From assembly GCA_902777835.1 (NCBI GenBank), contig CACYVC010000012.1, positions 1 through 64,000 of the forward strand: a DNA stretch of 64,000 bases. Reading direction: 5' to 3'. Under the pieces are notes generated by a model. It was not told where the DNA came from. It ran no database searches and worked only from the letters and a program-made list of their open reading frames with translations. Below, piece by piece: positions 27,183 to 35,861 of the stretch. A program made the translations under genes and the position numbers. Numbering within the stretch: position 1 is the first letter of the stretch; every line of letters starts with the position of its first letter. This stretch comes from an uncultured Bacteroidales bacterium. Lineage in GTDB: Bacteria; Bacteroidota; Bacteroidia; Bacteroidales; Muribaculaceae.

Positions 27183-29387
27183 TTATTTATTAAGAAGTAT
27201 CCTTATTTTCTCTACATCTTTTTCACGCTCTTGTGGGATTATTCCCAACGATGAATACATGTCCAAATCGTCAAGAAAAGTTGATTTTAATTCAGTCTTA
27301 TAATATTCAAAAATCTCTTTAGCTTCATTATAATTCCCATTCAGTAGCTTTGCTACCGCCAAATTGGAATATATGAAAAGTTTATTGGGATCAATCTCCA
27401 AACCAGCCAAAGCGCAATATTCTGCTTTTGTAAAATCACCCATTAACAAGAAATGACTTGACATGTTACCATAGCTACGAGCCACATCAGAGGTGTAATG
27501 TGCTGGATCATTCTCTGCAAGTTGCTTGTTGATAGCAAGTTCTTCATTATACATCTCTTCACTTTCTTTCCATTGGGCGCGCTTATCTAATAAAACTCCA
27601 AGATGCCTAAGCACCATCGCTTGATTGGTCTTATATTTTTCACCATCAATCTCATCGAGTTTCTTACACACCCATAATGCCTCCTTAAATAAAGCCTCAC
27701 TCTTGTCATATCTCATTTTCTTATAATCCAGCATGGCTTTCTCAGTGAGGATCTTAAGAAACAATGAGCCATAAAACATCGCATTATTTTTTTGCAGTGG
27801 ACGACACAATCTAATAGCTTCTTCAAAACAACTATCAGCTGCTTCATTTTGTCCCTTTTCAACATAATAATTTGCCTTGTTGTCAAGAACCGAGATTATA
27901 TTGCGACTAAGAGTTTTGTGATCCTTGACCAAATCTCTTAACACACCTAAAGCCTCATTTGTTAGGCTTTCAACTTCCGAATCCTTTATATTATTGCGTT
28001 GATATAGAGATGCCAATCCATTTAATGATGTCGCCAGCTCCCTTTTGTAATAATCCTGTGATTCGTTCAAGTGCCTAAACATGCTTAAAGCGTCTTTATA
28101 CATGTTTTCACTCTCTTCAACACGTCCCATATCATTATATAGGTCTCCTAAGTTATTCAGGATGTTGCCAACTTTTGCCTTTAATATCACATCGTCTTCC
28201 TGGCACCATTTTTTATAAATATCTAATGATTGTAGATAGTATTCTTCGCTTTGCTGTTGACCTCCCTCAAGATTTGAATAGTAAATACCCAAGTTGTTAT
28301 AAGCCGAGGCTAAATAAAGTTCATAGGCAGGGCCATTACTATCTAACAATTGTTTAAAAATAGTAATCGCCTCTTTATGCATCGACTCCACATTATTCTT
28401 ACCTCTATTTTGATTTAATAGAGCTAGATTATTAAGAGTGATAGCCAGTTGAGTTAGATGTTCAGGGCTATTGTCCCGGGCTTGCCATCTTGCAAAATAT
28501 AGTATTTTATCAAAATATTCATTTGCCTTAGCTTCAAAACCCTGCTGATGGAAAAAAGCAGCAGCATCTAACTGCCACGACAAATTCATGGGATCTAGTT
28601 CTGCGCGCTTTTCAATATATATGGCAGCAGAGTCAACTTGGTGCTCTGCACAAAAAATACCATATTTGTTATAGCACCATTCCGACAAACTACTTTGACT
28701 CTTTTCTATGCTCTCTTTTTGTTTATTTACATCATTGATTCTATCTTCTAAACTACCTTGACTGTCTAACAAAGCTTTTGCCTTATCAAACTCACCATTG
28801 ACAATCAATTCAGTTGCTTGTCGATTAACTTCGTCCATTTGGTCATAGTCAATACTCACATAATGCTCCGCCATCTCTGCAATTAGCTTCTCGTTATCCT
28901 CAGCTGCCTTGTAGAGTTGATGCTTGAGTTTACGGATTTCAGAGGCACTCTTTTTGCCTTCTTTCTCAAGTTTTGCTATCTCTGCTTCTTTTTTCTCGAT
29001 GTCGGCCTCTAGTTTCTTGCGGAGTTTATCCTCTGTAGTTTTCTTTTGCTGCGCCCGTTGTTCGGGTTTCTCCATCACTATAACTTTCCTGTCGCTTGAA
29101 AAACTGAATTTTTGACGAAGGAAGTCCTTATCAGTAAGGATATAACCTTTCTTTGTGACATTAGAGAAAGAGAAAGTCTTGCCAGGTGGGGTGAAGCTGA
29201 AAACGCCATCATTTCCGCTTACCACACTGTTTCCTCCACTCACTGTGACCGTTACGCCACTCAACCCTGAGCCAGGTTTTTCACTCGTGCCCTTGGTCTT
29301 AACATAACCTTTCTGTACCTGACCAGCGGCAACCAGAGACACGAGCACGAACAACACACTGAGATAACGCTTTATCCTCATAACCAT
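27183..29387 (-). CDS. Exported TPR protein with N-terminal beta-sandwich and coiled coil
   Basis: A 734-residue protein with a signal peptide (about 1-22, MRIKRYLSVLFVLVSLVAAG). Residues 25-110 look like a carboxypeptidase-regulatory-like beta-sandwich (SGVTVTVSGGNSVVSGNDG). Residues 113-185 are a Lys/Glu-rich coiled coil. Residues 190-725 are at least ten TPR-like helical pairs (for example ATSLNGLASLYQRN, AIRLCRPLQ, VLRHLGVLLDKRAQWKESEEMYNEEL). It is a probable scaffold in the periplasm. Its ATG follows directly on the stop of the TIR gene (TAA/ATG with no spacer), so translation is coupled. The same beta-sandwich type also ends the TIR protein, which hints at contact between the two. Confidence 0.8.
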   Translation of the reverse strand: MVMRIKRYLSVLFVLVSLVAAGQVQKGYVKTKGTSEKPGSGLSGVTVTVSGGNSVVSGNDGVFSFTPPGKTFSFSNVTKKGYILTDKDFLRQKFSFSSDRKVIVMEKPEQRAQQKKTTEDKLRKKLEADIEKKEAEIAKLEKEGKKSASEIRKLKHQLYKAAEDNEKLIAEMAEHYVSIDYDQMDEVNRQATELIVNGEFDKAKALLDSQGSLEDRINDVNKQKESIEKSQSSLSEWCYNKYGIFCAEHQVDSAAIYIEKRAELDPMNLSWQLDAAAFFHQQGFEAKANEYFDKILYFARWQARDNSPEHLTQLAITLNNLALLNQNRGKNNVESMHKEAITIFKQLLDSNGPAYELYLASAYNNLGIYYSNLEGGQQQSEEYYLQSLDIYKKWCQEDDVILKAKVGNILNNLGDLYNDMGRVEESENMYKDALSMFRHLNESQDYYKRELATSLNGLASLYQRNNIKDSEVESLTNEALGVLRDLVKDHKTLSRNIISVLDNKANYYVEKGQNEAADSCFEEAIRLCRPLQKNNAMFYGSLFLKILTEKAMLDYKKMRYDKSEALFKEALWVCKKLDEIDGEKYKTNQAMVLRHLGVLLDKRAQWKESEEMYNEELAINKQLAENDPAHYTSDVARSYGNMSSHFLLMGDFTKAEYCALAGLEIDPNKLFIYSNLAVAKLLNGNYNEAKEIFEYYKTELKSTFLDDLDMYSSLGIIPQEREKDVEKIRILLNK

Positions 29388-30578
29388 TTATTTATTTTTT
29401 ACCACAATTGCAACCTTCTCCGAACCAGGCAGTAATGAGTCACACTCCAAAGGAAGGGAACATGTGACAGGATAACTTGTGCGCTGTTTGTCGAGGGGTA
29501 TCATCATGGATATGTTTCCTTCTTCATCGGTAATCGTTTCAATGCCAGCAATAGTTACTTTAGTATTTGGTACTGATTGCTCAAGCATGGGATTCCACAG
29601 ATGAGCATTTATTGTACCATATTTTGCCGGGTTACGATTTATATTGAGTTTGATATTATCATCAAGCACTACGATGGTATCAAGTGGCAAATAATCAGGG
29701 ACATAACCATCTCCATTAGAGATGCAAGACAGCACAATTCGCACCTCTTTACCTTTCAAGTTTCTGGGCACGTTAGAGAATGTCGTAGAACTAAATCCTG
29801 TCAACGTTGTATCTTTAGTCTCGTTATCAAGATATAGAGTAAGTTTTGTGTTCCCTAATGGAGGCAGTTTGGTATTTGGATTATTAAGCTCATTTAAAGT
29901 GATAGTTGTCGAGAAATTGCCATTCATATTCCATGCCACCACTATTGCCGCTACTGCCAATAACGCAAGAGATGACCGAAACACCCATTTAGTAACTAAC
30001 GACCTACGGTATCTATTCCAGATGAAATCATAGGCATCAGGCAGATCAATCAATAGCGACACCGTCTTTGCCACAGCCTTGCGACGACGCATGAAACGAA
30101 AATCATCACCACTTTCGTTAATATTTACTCCAAGTAAGTCGCCATTGGGGAAAGCCTTAATAAGTTCTGGATTGAAACACTCGTCACTGCCACCACTATA
30201 TGGTGTACCGTCAACAATGAAAGGAATAATCTTTTTTGCCTTGTTAGTATCAACAAAGTGCTTGATTTCCTTACCCACCCACTCTGACTGGGCGCTTCGT
30301 GGTGAACATATTACAATGAGATAATTCGAGCGGTCTAATTCTTCTTTTAATCCATCGTTGAGGTTTTGCGAGACTAAGTCAGTAACATATCTGAAAACAC
30401 GCATCTTGCGCTCATTGCCACTATATGATTTTATTACACTACCGCTCTCATTTGCAATCATAGTTGGGAGCTTATAGCTCTCCAATTGTCGTTGCAACCA
30501 ACGAGCATGCTTGTCATCAGCCGAATTATAACTTATAAATGCTGTGTATTTATTATCTTGAGGTTCTTTCACTTTCAC
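29388..30578 (-). CDS. Membrane-anchored TIR-domain protein, first gene of the operon
   Basis: A 396-residue protein. Residues 10-190 are a TIR domain: YTAFISYNSADDKHARWLQRQLE at the start (BB-loop region after it), SNYLIVICSPRSAQSEW (84-100) and Trp100/Glu104 in WVGKEI, the place of the catalytic glutamate in NAD-cleaving TIRs. One membrane segment lies at about 197-216. The C-terminal 180 residues are beta-rich and should face the periplasm, ending in a carboxypeptidase-regulatory-like domain (TVTIAG...TDEEGN). So the enzyme domain is in the cytoplasm and a possible sensor is outside. NAD cleavage or signal-nucleotide synthesis is inferred from the family. Confidence 0.86.
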   Translation of the reverse strand: MKVKEPQDNKYTAFISYNSADDKHARWLQRQLESYKLPTMIANESGSVIKSYSGNERKMRVFRYVTDLVSQNLNDGLKEELDRSNYLIVICSPRSAQSEWVGKEIKHFVDTNKAKKIIPFIVDGTPYSGGSDECFNPELIKAFPNGDLLGVNINESGDDFRFMRRRKAVAKTVSLLIDLPDAYDFIWNRYRRSLVTKWVFRSSLALLAVAAIVVAWNMNGNFSTTITLNELNNPNTKLPPLGNTKLTLYLDNETKDTTLTGFSSTTFSNVPRNLKGKEVRIVLSCISNGDGYVPDYLPLDTIVVLDDNIKLNINRNPAKYGTINAHLWNPMLEQSVPNTKVTIAGIETITDEEGNISMMIPLDKQRTSYPVTCSLPLECDSLLPGSEKVAIVVKNK

Positions 30579-30601
30579 AACTACATAAAATAAACAAATT
30601 G

Positions 30602-30632
30602 CAAATTTAATATTTTTTTAATATATTCCAAA
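30602..30632 (-). promoter_or_regulatory. Bacteroidetes promoter of the TIR/caspase/RyR operon
   Basis: On the minus strand TTTG (30629-30632), a 19-base spacer and TAAATTTG (30602-30609) match the Bacteroidetes consensus TTTG-N19-TAnnTTTG in full. It lies 23 bases before the TIR start codon, giving a very short leader. No equally good promoter was seen inside the operon. Confidence 0.75.
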
Positions 30633-30671
30633 AACAATACAAAAAAAACTCTAAAACAAGACTATTTTAAT

Positions 30672-30707
30672 AAAAAATGCCTAGCGCAATTTGCACCAGG
30701 CATTTTT
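30672..30707 (-). terminator. Terminator of the upstream T9SS cargo gene
   Basis: AAAAAATGCCT (30672-30682) pairs with AGGCATTTTT (30698-30707), and the minus-strand copy ends in a run of T. It closes the cargo gene that ends at 30730, so the TIR operon starts as a separate unit. Confidence 0.8.
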
Positions 30708-30729
30708 CAATTTATGAAAGGTTTATCTC

Positions 30730-33465
30730 TTATTTCACAACTTTGATAACGCTCTTGGTGCCGTCGTTCATCACGCGAACAACGATGTTCACACCCTGGA
30801 ATGGAGTTGCGCTCTCAACGCCAGCGGCATTGTAGTAGCGTACGCTCTTAACGTTCTCCATGTTCAAATTCTCGATGCCAGTTGGAGTTTCTTCCTCAAA
30901 TGTAGCTTCGATAGAAACCTCACCCTCGGGCATGGTAAATGTGTGAGTTTCAGCAGCGCGGCCAGGAGTTACCTCAGTATCAAACTCAATTACCTCGTCG
31001 CCACATTTAACAACGATGTTAGAGAGCTTATAACCCTCGGCAGGTGTAGCAGTAATAGTCACCTTTTCGCCAGCGGCAACTTTGGTAACACCACTTTCTA
31101 CAGGTGTGCCATCGGCAAGAGCCACAGCAATTGTGCCGCCTTCCTGCTCAGCCTCAAAGGTAATAGTGTTCTCAACAACCTCCAGTTTAGGTACGATAAT
31201 GGTCAACATTGTAGGATCACTGACTTCCTTACCTTCTTCTTGTGCAGTTGCTACAAAAGTCATAACTTGGTCTTCACTTGTGCGTACAACCACATAAGGA
31301 TTCTCTACTTCCATTTCGTCGGTATAAAGTTTAACCTCACCATCGCCTATTGCAGTAACAACGTAATATTCCTCACCTTCTTCAACCGTAATCACAGGAG
31401 ATGCGGTTTTCTCAACAACCTCAACAAACTCGATAGGCAGCAACTGTGGAGCATTGTTATAAATAGTTGCTACACCATAAACGTCGTAGGTCTTGTCGTC
31501 GGTTGGGAATGTGATTCCAAAGCGATTGTAGATGGCAAGTGTCTCCTCGCCAATCGTGAGTGTGTTGCCCTCAACGGTTGCGCCCTTAACAACAGCATAG
31601 ATATTCTGGTTGTCAGCAAACTGGTTAATTGCGAGTTCCTGAGCAACGAGTTCGGCAGTTTCAGTAGCGGCCTGCATACCAGTCATCTCGCTCATCTCAA
31701 TGGTTCCGTTATAATTGATCTTCTTAGCAGTAAAGCCTGCGGGGATAACGTCACCCTTAGTGTAAGTAGGAGCCGTGCCATATATAAGCACACCACCTGT
31801 AGCATCTTGAGCATAGAGATATTTATTCTTCTGACCACTTACTACCAAGTTGCCATTGAACACAAATGTTGTGTTCTCAGGAAGAGCATTATACTCGGCT
31901 GCGGTAGAGATGCTTGGAGTCTTCACAAACTCTTTACTTGCAACTACCGAAGCATTGTTGTTGGTGTCGTAGGCAATGGCTTTAACGGTAGCGCTCTCGG
32001 TGAGCTCAAATGGAGCTGTGTAAGCAGTTGACTGGTTAGTTGGCTCGGTGCCATCGGTAGTGTAGTAAATCGAAGCACCCTCAGTAGTGCAAGTGATAGT
32101 CACAGTAGTAGAGCTAACGAATGGGGTCTCACCCTCGATAACGGGAGTAGCGACATCAACGCCTTGAGCAACGAACTCAAGTGGCATAAACTGTGGAGCG
32201 TTGTAATAACCTGTAATACCAATAATGTCATAAACGCCATCATCGGTTGGAATGGTTACATTAAAACGTTTGTAGAGAGCAACTGTTTCGTCACCAACGG
32301 TAATTGTGCCATTGTTATTGTTTGTCATAGTAACGGTAGCGCCTCTGATAACGACATATTTGAATGCGTTCTCAAGAGTAACCTGAGCAGGTGTCATCTC
32401 ATCGGGTGCGAGGTCAACATGTTCGGTTGCTGCAGCAAGGCCTGCTGGCTCAGCAGCCTCGGGAGCTCCATTGAAAGTAGTCTTCTTTCCAGTCCATCCT
32501 CCGGGAATCTCAGCAAGATCACTATAAGTTTGATCTATGGTACCATAAATCAAAATACCATTATCACTATCTTGCGCGTAGAGATATTTGCCTGTTTGAC
32601 CTGTTGCTACCAAATTGCCAGTAAAGATGAAATCTGTGCCATCAGCAAGAGCATTGAATTCAGCTACAGTAGCCACATTTGTTAAAACGACTGGCTCCTC
32701 TTTCACAAACTCCTTAGTAGCAACGCTTGAGGCATTGTTGTTAGCGTCATAGGCGATAGCCTTAACGGTAGTAGTCTCTGTTAGCTCAAATGCTCCAGAA
32801 TACTCAGTAGAAGCATTTGTTGGAGTAGCGCCATCGAGTGTGTAGTAAATCGAAGCTCCCTCAGTAGCACATGTAATAGATACCTCAGTACTCTCGGTAA
32901 ATGGAGTCTCACCTGTGATTACTGGAGTGGCAACAGCAGGAGTATCGCCACCATCTTCGTAAGTAACAATAACATCCCAAATTCGAATAGCGCCACTAGC
33001 TGTAATAAAGCCTGTGTTTAAGTTCAAAGATGAACAATCAATAGTAATTGAAGCGTCTCCGGTACCTGAAACAACTCCACTGCCCTCAGCAGATGTTGTA
33101 TTTGAGTTGCTAAAGAATACAGTTGCAGTATTCCCTCCACCATCCATCGGCTTTTGAGTAGAAGATACTGTCATTTCTAAACTTGTAATCTTTGAGCCTA
33201 ATTCAGGCACTTGGATAAAGTAAGCAACATTACTCGCATACTTTTTAATCTGCAAGAAATGATAGGCGCTTGTTGCATTGCTATGCTTGTTTTTTATAGC
33301 ATAAGCATGCCATTGATTACCATTGCCATCTGTCAAATCCCAATTCGTGTAACCAGTACCTGCATCTCCGGCTGCCACAATATCGGCATTAGACAAAGTA
33401 GTAGTTTCTGCCCACGCTCCTAAAGCAAACATGAGCATCATCATGAGAGATAAAACTTTTTTCAT
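30730..33465 (-). CDS. Secreted multi-domain protein with duplicated beta-sandwich/OB-like modules and T9SS sorting tail
   Basis: A 911-residue protein with a signal peptide (MKKVLSLMMMLMFALGAWA). After an N-terminal beta-sandwich (about 20-175) it has two copies of a module pair. The first part of each pair is a chitobiase C-terminal/Ig-like repeat (ATPVITGETPF..., about 180-260; ATPVIEGETPF..., about 440-520). The second part is an OB-like region with KYLYAQDxxxGxLIYGT (about 265-435 and 525-690). More Ig-like repeats follow. The end (about 865-911) has the type A T9SS sorting pattern: VKSVRYYNAAGVES, a Gly/Val turn and KSVIKVVK. No enzyme domain was seen; it may be an adhesin or glycan-binding protein, exported by the T9SS at 52-60 kb. 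Confidence 0.8.
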   Translation of the reverse strand: MKKVLSLMMMLMFALGAWAETTTLSNADIVAAGDAGTGYTNWDLTDGNGNQWHAYAIKNKHSNATSAYHFLQIKKYASNVAYFIQVPELGSKITSLEMTVSSTQKPMDGGGNTATVFFSNSNTTSAEGSGVVSGTGDASITIDCSSLNLNTGFITASGAIRIWDVIVTYEDGGDTPAVATPVITGETPFTESTEVSITCATEGASIYYTLDGATPTNASTEYSGAFELTETTTVKAIAYDANNNASSVATKEFVKEEPVVLTNVATVAEFNALADGTDFIFTGNLVATGQTGKYLYAQDSDNGILIYGTIDQTYSDLAEIPGGWTGKKTTFNGAPEAAEPAGLAAATEHVDLAPDEMTPAQVTLENAFKYVVIRGATVTMTNNNNGTITVGDETVALYKRFNVTIPTDDGVYDIIGITGYYNAPQFMPLEFVAQGVDVATPVIEGETPFVSSTTVTITCTTEGASIYYTTDGTEPTNQSTAYTAPFELTESATVKAIAYDTNNNASVVASKEFVKTPSISTAAEYNALPENTTFVFNGNLVVSGQKNKYLYAQDATGGVLIYGTAPTYTKGDVIPAGFTAKKINYNGTIEMSEMTGMQAATETAELVAQELAINQFADNQNIYAVVKGATVEGNTLTIGEETLAIYNRFGITFPTDDKTYDVYGVATIYNNAPQLLPIEFVEVVEKTASPVITVEEGEEYYVVTAIGDGEVKLYTDEMEVENPYVVVRTSEDQVMTFVATAQEEGKEVSDPTMLTIIVPKLEVVENTITFEAEQEGGTIAVALADGTPVESGVTKVAAGEKVTITATPAEGYKLSNIVVKCGDEVIEFDTEVTPGRAAETHTFTMPEGEVSIEATFEEETPTGIENLNMENVKSVRYYNAAGVESATPFQGVNIVVRVMNDGTKSVIKVVK

Positions 33466-33629
33466 AAAAACGAGTTTAGTTTAAGAATTTAGTTATTAAG
33501 TAGTTAATCGCCTTGTAAAGCAAGAGTGAACATATACAAAAATGCCCTTCTCAACTTCACATTGCAAAGATAGGCATTATTTTCTAATAAAAAAAGAAGA
33601 CCCGAGACTATTCTTTAAACCATTTATTT

Positions 33630-34478
33630 TTATCGGTTTTTCACCACTGCCACATAGATGATTAAGATTACGTTCATCATCAGGGCGTATATGATGGCGG
33701 GGATGGCGTACTCGTCTTTGCCAAAAACTAGCGGGCTGCTTGCGATGGTGATGGCCTGAGCGGCGTTTTGCATTCCTATCTCGATGACGATAGTGCGGCG
33801 CTCCTTAGTGTTCAGACGCATTGCCCATGCCAGAGCCACACCACTTGCCATAGCAATCAGGATAAGCATAGTGATTGAGAGGCCCAGCTGACCAAAATTG
33901 GCAATAATCGCCTCACGGTTCTTAATGAAAAATACTGTAGCGAGGAAAATGAGTGCAGGGAAGGCAATCTTCGACAGCACTTTGTGGATTTTCTCGGCAG
34001 CATTTCTCCACTTCTTCCTGACAGCTATTCCCACAATGATGGGGACAAGCATAAGCACGATGTTCTGCATAATGAGGTTGCCCATAGGCAGATGCACATC
34101 TACGGCACTGCTTGCAGAGCTGGTCACCCATTCCAAAATAAGTGGCACTGTGAAAAGCGTGATGATGCTGCTACACGCCGTGAGCGAGACAGAGAGTGCT
34201 ACATCGCCCTTGGCAAGCATTGAGAACACATTCGACGAACTGCCACCAGGGCAGCACGCTATGAGCACGAAACCAATAAGGAAAACAGGCTCTATATGCA
34301 GTGCCCAACCAATAAGCCATGCCAATGCCGGCAGCACAACTATCTGCCCAAGCAATCCGGCAAGCACTGGTTTTGGACGATCTTTAAAAAGTTTGAAATC
34401 TTTAAGCTCCAAATTCAAGCCAAGCTCAAACATGAGCAGCGTTAAGATAGGAATTACTATAAAAATTGTTGCGTTCAT
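33630..34478 (-). CDS. Bile acid:sodium symporter (BASS/SBF) family transporter
   Basis: A 282-residue membrane protein with nine or ten hydrophobic segments. VLIACCPGGSSSNVFSMLAKGDVALSVSLTA (split over about residues 70-100) is the characteristic SBF motif with the crossed Na+-binding region, and EIGMQNAAQAITIA near the C-terminus is the second half of the site. It would carry an organic acid or bile acid with sodium across the inner membrane; many bacterial members carry other acids such as pantoate. Single gene. Confidence 0.9.
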   Translation of the reverse strand: MNATIFIVIPILTLLMFELGLNLELKDFKLFKDRPKPVLAGLLGQIVVLPALAWLIGWALHIEPVFLIGFVLIACCPGGSSSNVFSMLAKGDVALSVSLTACSSIITLFTVPLILEWVTSSASSAVDVHLPMGNLIMQNIVLMLVPIIVGIAVRKKWRNAAEKIHKVLSKIAFPALIFLATVFFIKNREAIIANFGQLGLSITMLILIAMASGVALAWAMRLNTKERRTIVIEIGMQNAAQAITIASSPLVFGKDEYAIPAIIYALMMNVILIIYVAVVKNR

Positions 34479-34522
34479 TGTTGTCGTTTCTTCGTTTATC
34501 GTTTATCGGTGGTCGGAGTTCA

Positions 34523-34560
34523 GAGAACTATGAACTATTAACTGTGAACTATGAACTCTA
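34523..34560. repeat. GAACTAT-type tandem repeat
   Basis: About five units of GAACTAT/AACTGTG between the porin and the BASS transporter genes. Same family as the other AACT repeats in the window. Confidence 0.7.
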
Positions 34561-34577
34561 AATGCGAAGCGCATTAG

Positions 34578-35753
34578 CTAAAATGCTATCTGGAACTGCG
34601 TTACCCACGCCTTGGTGTCGGGGCCGGTGTTGCGGTCACTATAGATGTACTGAGTGCTTATGCGGCATGCCTTATAAACCCAGTACTGAAGTCCAACGAG
34701 AAAGTTGTTGGTGCGTGTCCAAGCGGGGAAAGCATCTCGAGCTTCCTTGCTCAACGAAGTGTTCTTATCAAGATGGTCATAGTCAAGTACTAGGTCAAAA
34801 TTGCGGAACAAGCGGCACCACAACTCGGCATAAAAGGCGCGGTTTTTGATGTCGCCATTCTTTCCGCCCATATACTCAGTGCGCAGTTTCAGGGGTTTCC
34901 AGTTGACCTCGGCACCCACACTCCAACGGTTGCGAGTGTAGTCGCTGCCCTGGGTTATGGTGCCAAACATGTCATCGGCTTGGGCGTTGCCTTTGCCAAT
35001 TATGAATGAGCCCGAGAGTGTTATACCCTTAATAGGTAGCACGTTGAGCATCACTGCCACATCTTTATGCTTGTTGTTGTCGCGCAAATTCATGCCTGCT
35101 CCGTTAAACACGCCCACACTATAGTTCAGATAATAATGACCGTCACGGGCCTTAATAGCGTCGCCCGTAATCATTGCACCAACGTCACGGCCCACATAGT
35201 TGCCATAGAGCGGGTCGCCAGCGATGCCTGCCATGTAACGAGTGCCCTCGTTGAGGTTCACTGTGCCAAGCAAGGTGGGAGATATAATGTTCTCCAGCGT
35301 GTAAGGAGTCTTGAACTGCCCCACCCTAACTTTCAATTCAGGCATGAAGGCATACTGGGCAAAATATTCATGCAAGTGTTTTGGCGCCTGAGTGCTGGCA
35401 ACATCCACCATGAGGAAAAAACTCAATTTGCGTGTCAACTCAGCATTTGCCATCAAGATTACGCGGGTCATGCTGAACGAGTTCTTGGTCTCGGGACCAA
35501 TCTTCGTCATGTCAAACTGTGTCTGAGCATAACCAAACAGCGTTAGCTTACTTGGCCCAATGTGGATATTGAGTGGCTGCACTGGTTTCTCACCATCCTG
35601 CGGCTTCGTCGCCATGATAGCGCTATCGCTAGTATTAAGCGTTGACACGCTTACACTCAGACTTTTCTTTTCAGTTTCTACAGGCGCTGCCACCTCTTCG
35701 GCAACAGCCACAAAAGGCATAATGGCGAGTATCGCCACAATCAGTTTCTTCAT
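34578..35753 (-). CDS. Porin of the phosphate-selective porin O/P type
   Basis: An outer-membrane beta-barrel of 391 residues. The start is placed at the ATG at 35753 because it gives a normal signal peptide (MKKLIVAILAIMPFVAVA); the open frame extends 21 codons further up without one. FGYAQTQFDM, RVGQFKTPYT, DVGAMITGD and LRTEYMGG are typical of the OprO/OprP-like family, and the chain ends in QFQIAF with a terminal Phe. Ligand is unknown; phosphate selectivity is only a family label. Confidence 0.86.
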   Translation of the reverse strand: MKKLIVAILAIMPFVAVAEEVAAPVETEKKSLSVSVSTLNTSDSAIMATKPQDGEKPVQPLNIHIGPSKLTLFGYAQTQFDMTKIGPETKNSFSMTRVILMANAELTRKLSFFLMVDVASTQAPKHLHEYFAQYAFMPELKVRVGQFKTPYTLENIISPTLLGTVNLNEGTRYMAGIAGDPLYGNYVGRDVGAMITGDAIKARDGHYYLNYSVGVFNGAGMNLRDNNKHKDVAVMLNVLPIKGITLSGSFIIGKGNAQADDMFGTITQGSDYTRNRWSVGAEVNWKPLKLRTEYMGGKNGDIKNRAFYAELWCRLFRNFDLVLDYDHLDKNTSLSKEARDAFPAWTRTNNFLVGLQYWVYKACRISTQYIYSDRNTGPDTKAWVTQFQIAF

Positions 35754-35817
35754 TATACTCATAGTCATTTGTTGATAATTGCACAGCAAAGGTAACACTT
35801 TTTTCGAGCATAGCAAA

Positions 35818-35845
35818 AAAAGAGGGAACTCATCGCTCCCTCTTT
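35818..35845 (-). terminator. Terminator of the frameshifted cargo gene
   Basis: AAAGAGGGA (35819-35827) pairs with TCCCTCTTT (35837-35845); the minus strand then has seven T. It follows the stop at 35862. Confidence 0.8.
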
Positions 35846-35861
35846 GAATTTATAAACAAAA

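Noticed and set aside
30943..32031. 362-codon open frame opposite the T9SS cargo gene
   Set aside because: Antisense to a gene with signal peptide, repeats and sorting tail; Ser/Asn/Cys-rich composition typical of a shadow.
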